Source of the DNA: Ditylenchus dipsaci
Lineage: Eukaryota > Nematoda > Chromadorea > Rhabditida > Anguinidae
Direction: 5' to 3'
DNA: 64,000 bases
Assembly: GCA_004194705.1 (NCBI GenBank)
Contig: SADC01001044.1
Coordinates: 77,001 to 141,000, forward strand
Positions 49,601 through 55,600 of this stretch are shown one piece after another. Each line of letters opens with the position of its first letter. Position 1 is the stretch's first letter. The notes below the pieces were generated by a model that was given only the letters and a program-made list of their open reading frames with translations, had not been told where the DNA came from and made no database searches. Position numbers and translations under genes: made by a program.

Positions 49601-52600
49601 AGTTTTTTTCACCGATTTCCCAGGTACGGTGCTTAATAAAATAGAGTTTTCTAGCATCTGATAAGAAATAATTTAAGAAACGGACCGTGCACCTCTATTG
49701 TGACCGAGCCATAACAGATGAGAACAAAGCGAAAAAATGGGAATAACCTTTTATTAAGGTCAACGCTTTTCAGGTTTTAAAAGTACTGATTTGACGAAAT
49801 AACTAACTTACCAAAAGTTTGCACAAGTTCGCTTCTAGTGAATCGGCGATGTAGAGCCTGAAAGTTTTTAATAGAGCTCAGTCCTTTTTGTTTTAAAAAT
49901 CTTTTTTTTATCATTTAAGCTTTGATGGGCCCTTTGATGTTTTGTCACGAACGAGCTGAAACTTATACCTTTCTTTTGAGCCAAAAACTTTGAGTAATGC
50001 AGTTATAAAACTGAGGTGATTTTCCGAGCACAACAATCAGGAAAAACTTCGGCCCCTAGGGAATTTCAAATTTTGTTATGCCCCAAAACCATGACCACCA
50101 CCACTTCTTGGATCATATGGCAACGCGGTAACTGTTGATATTTTGATCCATCCTATCGACGCTTCCCATGTACTGGTTGTAGGCATGCACTGTGTTTGGC
50201 TGATCAGTCGTGTTTTTGGCCTTGTGTTTTTGACCAACTTTTCGGTGACAGTTCCCCGACAAACTACACTCGATTTGTAGCCAATGAGATGAGCTACAAA
50301 ATTCAAAAAGCGGTTCGAATGATTTTGAATGATGGTGGGGAAGGGGTGGTCCTTGACCACAACTTTGAAAGTGTGGTTCTCTTCAATTTTTCAACTTTCC
50401 CGAGATGACTTTTTTTCGAATTGTAGCTCTGTATTTAAGCTTTCTGTCATGTCTTTCACAACTCTATGAAAAAAAAATTTTTTTTACAAAAGTAAAAGTA
50501 AACTAATCGATTTGGACTAAAAAGTGATTTTATTTTCTCATATGAAATTACTAAAATCACACAGTATCTTTACCAAACTGTCTACATACACAAAATATAT
50601 GCTTATTTGAAAGATCGGAGTGTAATATCAAAAATATACTTTTCGATTTTTTAAAATTGCTTTATTTTGGTTGTAAAAAATTCGATTGAAAAATCGGTAA
50701 ATTCTGACAAGTTTACAAGCATTTTAGTTCAAATTTTTATTTTTTTGTATATCAATGCTATAAAACTTTAAGAATACATTTAGAGAAGAGTAAGAGCTAC
50801 AGAATTCATTTCTCAGAATAATTTTATAATGAAAAAATAACAAGATATAGCATTTTTTTAATGTCTAAATAGTAAAAAAATTAAGAAAACATAAAAATTA
50901 AAATTCGTTTTCTTGGAATTCTGTTTTTATCTATCTTTTTCTAACAATCTCAAAAAAAATGTTTTCTTTAAAGATAGCTGGGACAATAAGCGAAATTTCA
51001 AGTGGTAACTTGGTTAAACATTATACACAAAAAGTAGGTAAAAATGCAATTTTGGTTAACGAAGTGCGACAAAATAAATTTTCAAAAAATTGTCAAAATC
51101 TCAAGATTTTCATTATCCTATCCCATTTTTGACCGCATTTTCATAATAAAACTAACTATGTTACCCCTAAAAATTACCATTTCAACTCAAAGAAAAAATT
51201 TGAATTTTTCGAAAATTATGCTACGCTTCCATAGGCTAGTCGATGTCGTGGTCAAGGTCGAGGTCAAGGTCGAGGTCGTGGTCAAGGTCGAGGTCGAGCT
51301 CGATCGATTTCATTGAAAAATCCCGTTTCAAAAATATTTGAAAACTTTTTTCTTGCACCATGACCATTGTCCATCTTTTTTTGGTAGAAAAGTTAGTGTT
51401 TGGTACTATCAGGTGCAGAAAATCCAGGGCTTTCTTCTGGCTGTAAAGTGTGCCAACATTTATTGCAAAAATTGCTTGGGAAATTGTATTTTTCTAATAT
51501 TTTTTTGAGCTCGACCAGGACCTCGACCACCCCTATTGATCTTATGAAATCTCAACGTTTTTGTCTTTTTGAGAGAAGTTTTCCGGGGTAACTTTCGGGG
51601 GGGGGGATACTTTGAAAATTTGCATTTCAAAATTTGAATCCGGGGTAACTTTTCATGCTGAGAAAGCCTAGAGTGAAAGAATTTTTGTTCATAGCCTTGT
51701 TTTTCTGTTATTGATAATTTAAACTCGCTGGACGAAATTTTTGACTATCTTTAATCCTATGACAAAAAATAAGCGATTTTTTGGGTTTTATTGTGTTTTT
51801 TGTCCATTTGTTATAGAGAGTTGTCTGATTTATCTTTTACAATAAAATTTTTGATAAGCCGACCGGATATAATGTTGTGGTTATTCAAAAATAAAAAGTT
51901 TAAAAATTTGCATTTCAAAATTTGAATTCGCGCCAAAATTAAATTTTTTCGTCTCGACAAGTTTTAAGGTTTAGCAGTGTTTCTCGAATTTGGTAACACA
52001 TTCACCCCCCCCCTCCTTTTAGTAAGCCCCGAAAAACAATTTTCAGCAGCTTTTGGCCTTTCAGAGGTGCGATTCTGAGAGACGTGAGTTATTTTCAGAC
52101 TATATAATTCGATTTTCTTGCAAAATGTCGATCAAAACTAACGCAATTCTTGCAATTATCAAATTTTGACGTCAAATTCATGATAAGCATGGGTGATTTT
52201 CTTATAAAACTCAGAAATCATTGTAAAATTTCAAATTCCGTTCAAGACAAGAATATTTAAATTTTGAAAAATTTAATATTTAATAAGGATAATATTTTTT
52301 TCTCACCGCAAATACACTGCGAATGCACCGCAAATTATTTTTTTCTCACCGCAATTTGATCTTCCCGCAAAATACTTTTTTCTCACCGCAAAATACTTTT
52401 TTCTCACCGCAAAAATACTTTTTTCCCCCGCAAACCTAATTTCTGTCCAAGACCAACCAAATTTTGCATAATTTTGCAAGAATTCAAAATTTTCAGCCTG
52501 AAAATGACTTGGATTGTTCAGAATCCCACCCCGGAATGGCCAGAAGCCCCTGAAAGTTGGTTTTTTCGCGGTTTACTAAAGGGGGAGTAAACTTTTCGAG

Positions 52601-55600
52601 AAAAATCGATTGAGCGGATTAGATTTCGGGTCCGATGGGCTTAATCGCTCAGAATTCCAGGTTTATGGTGGTTTCGAGTGGTTCAGGGTGGAGTTGTGGG
52701 CGATTGAGCAGATCGGACCCGAAATCTGATCCGCTCAATCGAATTTTCGCAAAAAGTTCACCCTCCCCCTTTAGTAAACCCCGAAAAAACCAACTTTCAG
52801 GGGCTTCTGGCCATTCTGGGGTGGGATTCTGAGGGATCCAAGTTGTTTCCTGACTGAAAAATTCAAATTCTTGCAAAATTATGCAAAATTTGGTTGGTCT
52901 TAGACAGAAATTAGGTTTGCGGGAGGGGGGGGGAAAGTATTTTTGCGGTGAGAAAAAAGTATTTTGCGGTGAGAAAAAAGTATTTTGCGGTGAGAAAAAG
53001 TATTTTGCGGGAAGATCAAATTGCGGTGAGAAAAAAATAATTTGCGGTGATTTTCAAGTGTTCTGCGGTGAGAAAAAAATACCATCCATTTAATAATTGT
53101 TGTCTTAAGGAAAATTTGGAATTTAACATCAAATTATGAATTTTAAAGGCAGTTTTTCAAGCAAATAGACCATGCTAACCCTGAATTTGGTGTCAAAATT
53201 ATGCGCTTCTCTAGCAGAGTGAGAAAAAAGATTTACGTAAAAATCTTTTTTTTCTTTTTAATTTTTCAAGTATCTTCCTAAGCGCTCCCAGAGCTTCTTT
53301 TTTATTTCGATGCACTTTCTTGTGCAGTTTTCTATATCATAAAATTTTCTGGTTAGATTTAAATAAAATAGATGGTTTGTTGTGGTTCAACTTTCTTTGA
53401 GTTTCCCCAAAATCTTAATTTTGCGATGATTGTGATTGAGCTTGGTTGTGTACGTAAATTTTAGAGGTCGGCAGCAAAGTGACTGAACTAAATTGGGAAC
53501 TTAGTTTATAAGCCATCGAAAACGAGTCCCTCGTGGATGCTATGAACAAACTTTAAAAATAAGTTCCGAAAATTTAGAGAAAAGATTGAATATCTGGCTT
53601 GTCAAATAGGTGTTGTGTTGAAAAGTATTGAAAAATATTTTCACACTATTTAAATATGTGCTTATAGGCCTGCCTTGTTCTCTGCTATTAAATTCCCTAA
53701 AAATATATGAAAAAGTAAAATTTGGATATTCGAGCTGGACCTCGACCTGCCTATTTAAGCCCCTTTTCTAGATCGACCTCGACCACGACCTCGACTCGCC
53801 TATGTAAGCACGGGGTTAATGCCGGTAGAAATGGGTTTAATTTAGCTTGTTAAATCATAACTTAAGCTTTTCAAATAAACTTAACTTTAGCTTGCTAAAT
53901 ATGCACTACTTTTTTGGAAGACAGTTTACCAAATGAATGAATAATAATATTTTTAGAAAAATAACGAAAAATAAATTCATCTGCAAAGTTGAAACCCTTG
54001 AGGTGGAAACCACTTTCATCAGAAAGTTCGAATCTCATGAGAAGCACCAATTTTCGTTGACACTCGTGTAAAAAAAATAGACTGACACAGGAAAGGCACG
54101 ACGTGGACCTAATCTCATTGGGTCCTACATGTGAAAATTATATTTTAAAGCCAAATTTTGTGATTTTTCTAACTTAGGCAAAGTACTAAAATACTCTGAC
54201 AATTTTTTCCATCTCCTTCTTCTTTACGGAAAAAGATGGAATTCGAACATAGCTTTGTTAACTGGGGCTTACCGCATAAAGAAACTCTGGTATGCATACA
54301 TTTTTATGCATCCAGAGTCACTTTCGAGTGATTTGCGTCTAAGGTATGTGGGTGTGCGCATCTCAACCCCAAGCAACCAAGCCCCTGCGCTGCCTTCGGG
54401 GCGCAGGGGGCTTGTTAGGTTAGAGATGCGCGCACTCACTTACCTTAGACATAATTCCGAGCAAGACTCTTGATCAAAAATGCGTGTAGTGACTCTTTTT
54501 GCCCAGCTCCAGTGACCGAAACGATAATAAAATAAAAGTGATGTCCGCCACAGGGATACGAACTTTGCAGATGAATTTACCTAGATCCCAAGAAATTCCT
54601 AGGTTTTTAAATAATCACAACTTTTTTTATTGAGCGATTTTCCAAATTCTGTTTTTGCCGATCGATTTTTTTCGCTGACAACATTTTTTGGTGTATAATG
54701 TCAAAAAGACGATTTTTTCTTGGTTCCTCTGTGGTTATGGCCTTGCCCATCCAGAGACTATACACAGACCAGGACCCAAACTACAGTGGGAACCAAGCGG
54801 AAATCGTGTTTTTGACATTATTTACCAAAACAATATTGTCGGCGAGAAAAATTGATTGTCAAATGTCCAAAAATCTCCTGGGAAGCTTGATTTTTATTTG
54901 TGAAGTGATCTATTGCTATTTCTGCAATAACAATTCCGAATTTTTCGCAATATCCCTAGATGGGTGGGTTAAATTTATGGCAGTTCGTTCTTTATCAATA
55001 AAGAACATAAATTGCATGCTGTTTACGAGAAATAGCGTTAACGTGAAGATAAAAATTGATGAAAAATAAATGTATCGCTCAGAAATCGAACCTGCGACAT
55101 GGAAAGAGAGCCTGACCTATACCACTGTGCCACACATACCAGTTAAATGATGTTAATCTGCCATGAATCGCATATCGAAAATTTCCAATTTTCAAAAGCC
55201 AATCTCTCGGCAAAGTTTAGTGCGTGGCGAATTTTGCGAACGTTTTTGTAACCATCTCTTATAAAGCTATCTTTTGATAAATGACGCTCTTTGATAGGTT
55301 ACGGGGTGGTCGTGCCTTTCCCGTGTGAAATATTTTAACTATTTAGAACAAATAATTAAGTCGAACAAAAAAATTCTAATTATAGGCAGGATTAAGATTA
55401 CTCTCAAAATTAAGGTGACGCAGAAAATACACGTATATTAATCTTTTTGAGTGTCTTGTCTTCTGTAGCAGCTACCGTATTTACTCAAATTTAAGCCGGC
55501 TGTACCTGAAAACACCCGTCAAAAACGGAGGTAGGCGGAAATCCGAAATTTACAGATTCTAACCACGGCTAAAATCCGAAATTTTGGGATTTTCGCCGCG

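Noticed and set aside
54698..55069. 123-codon open frame on the plus strand
   Set aside because: No recognisable domain, no splice or promoter context, and it is flanked by repeats. Length alone is not enough in this AT-rich DNA.
55079..55145. Functional tRNA gene
   Set aside because: A and B boxes are present but the stems do not pair properly; better explained as a SINE head.
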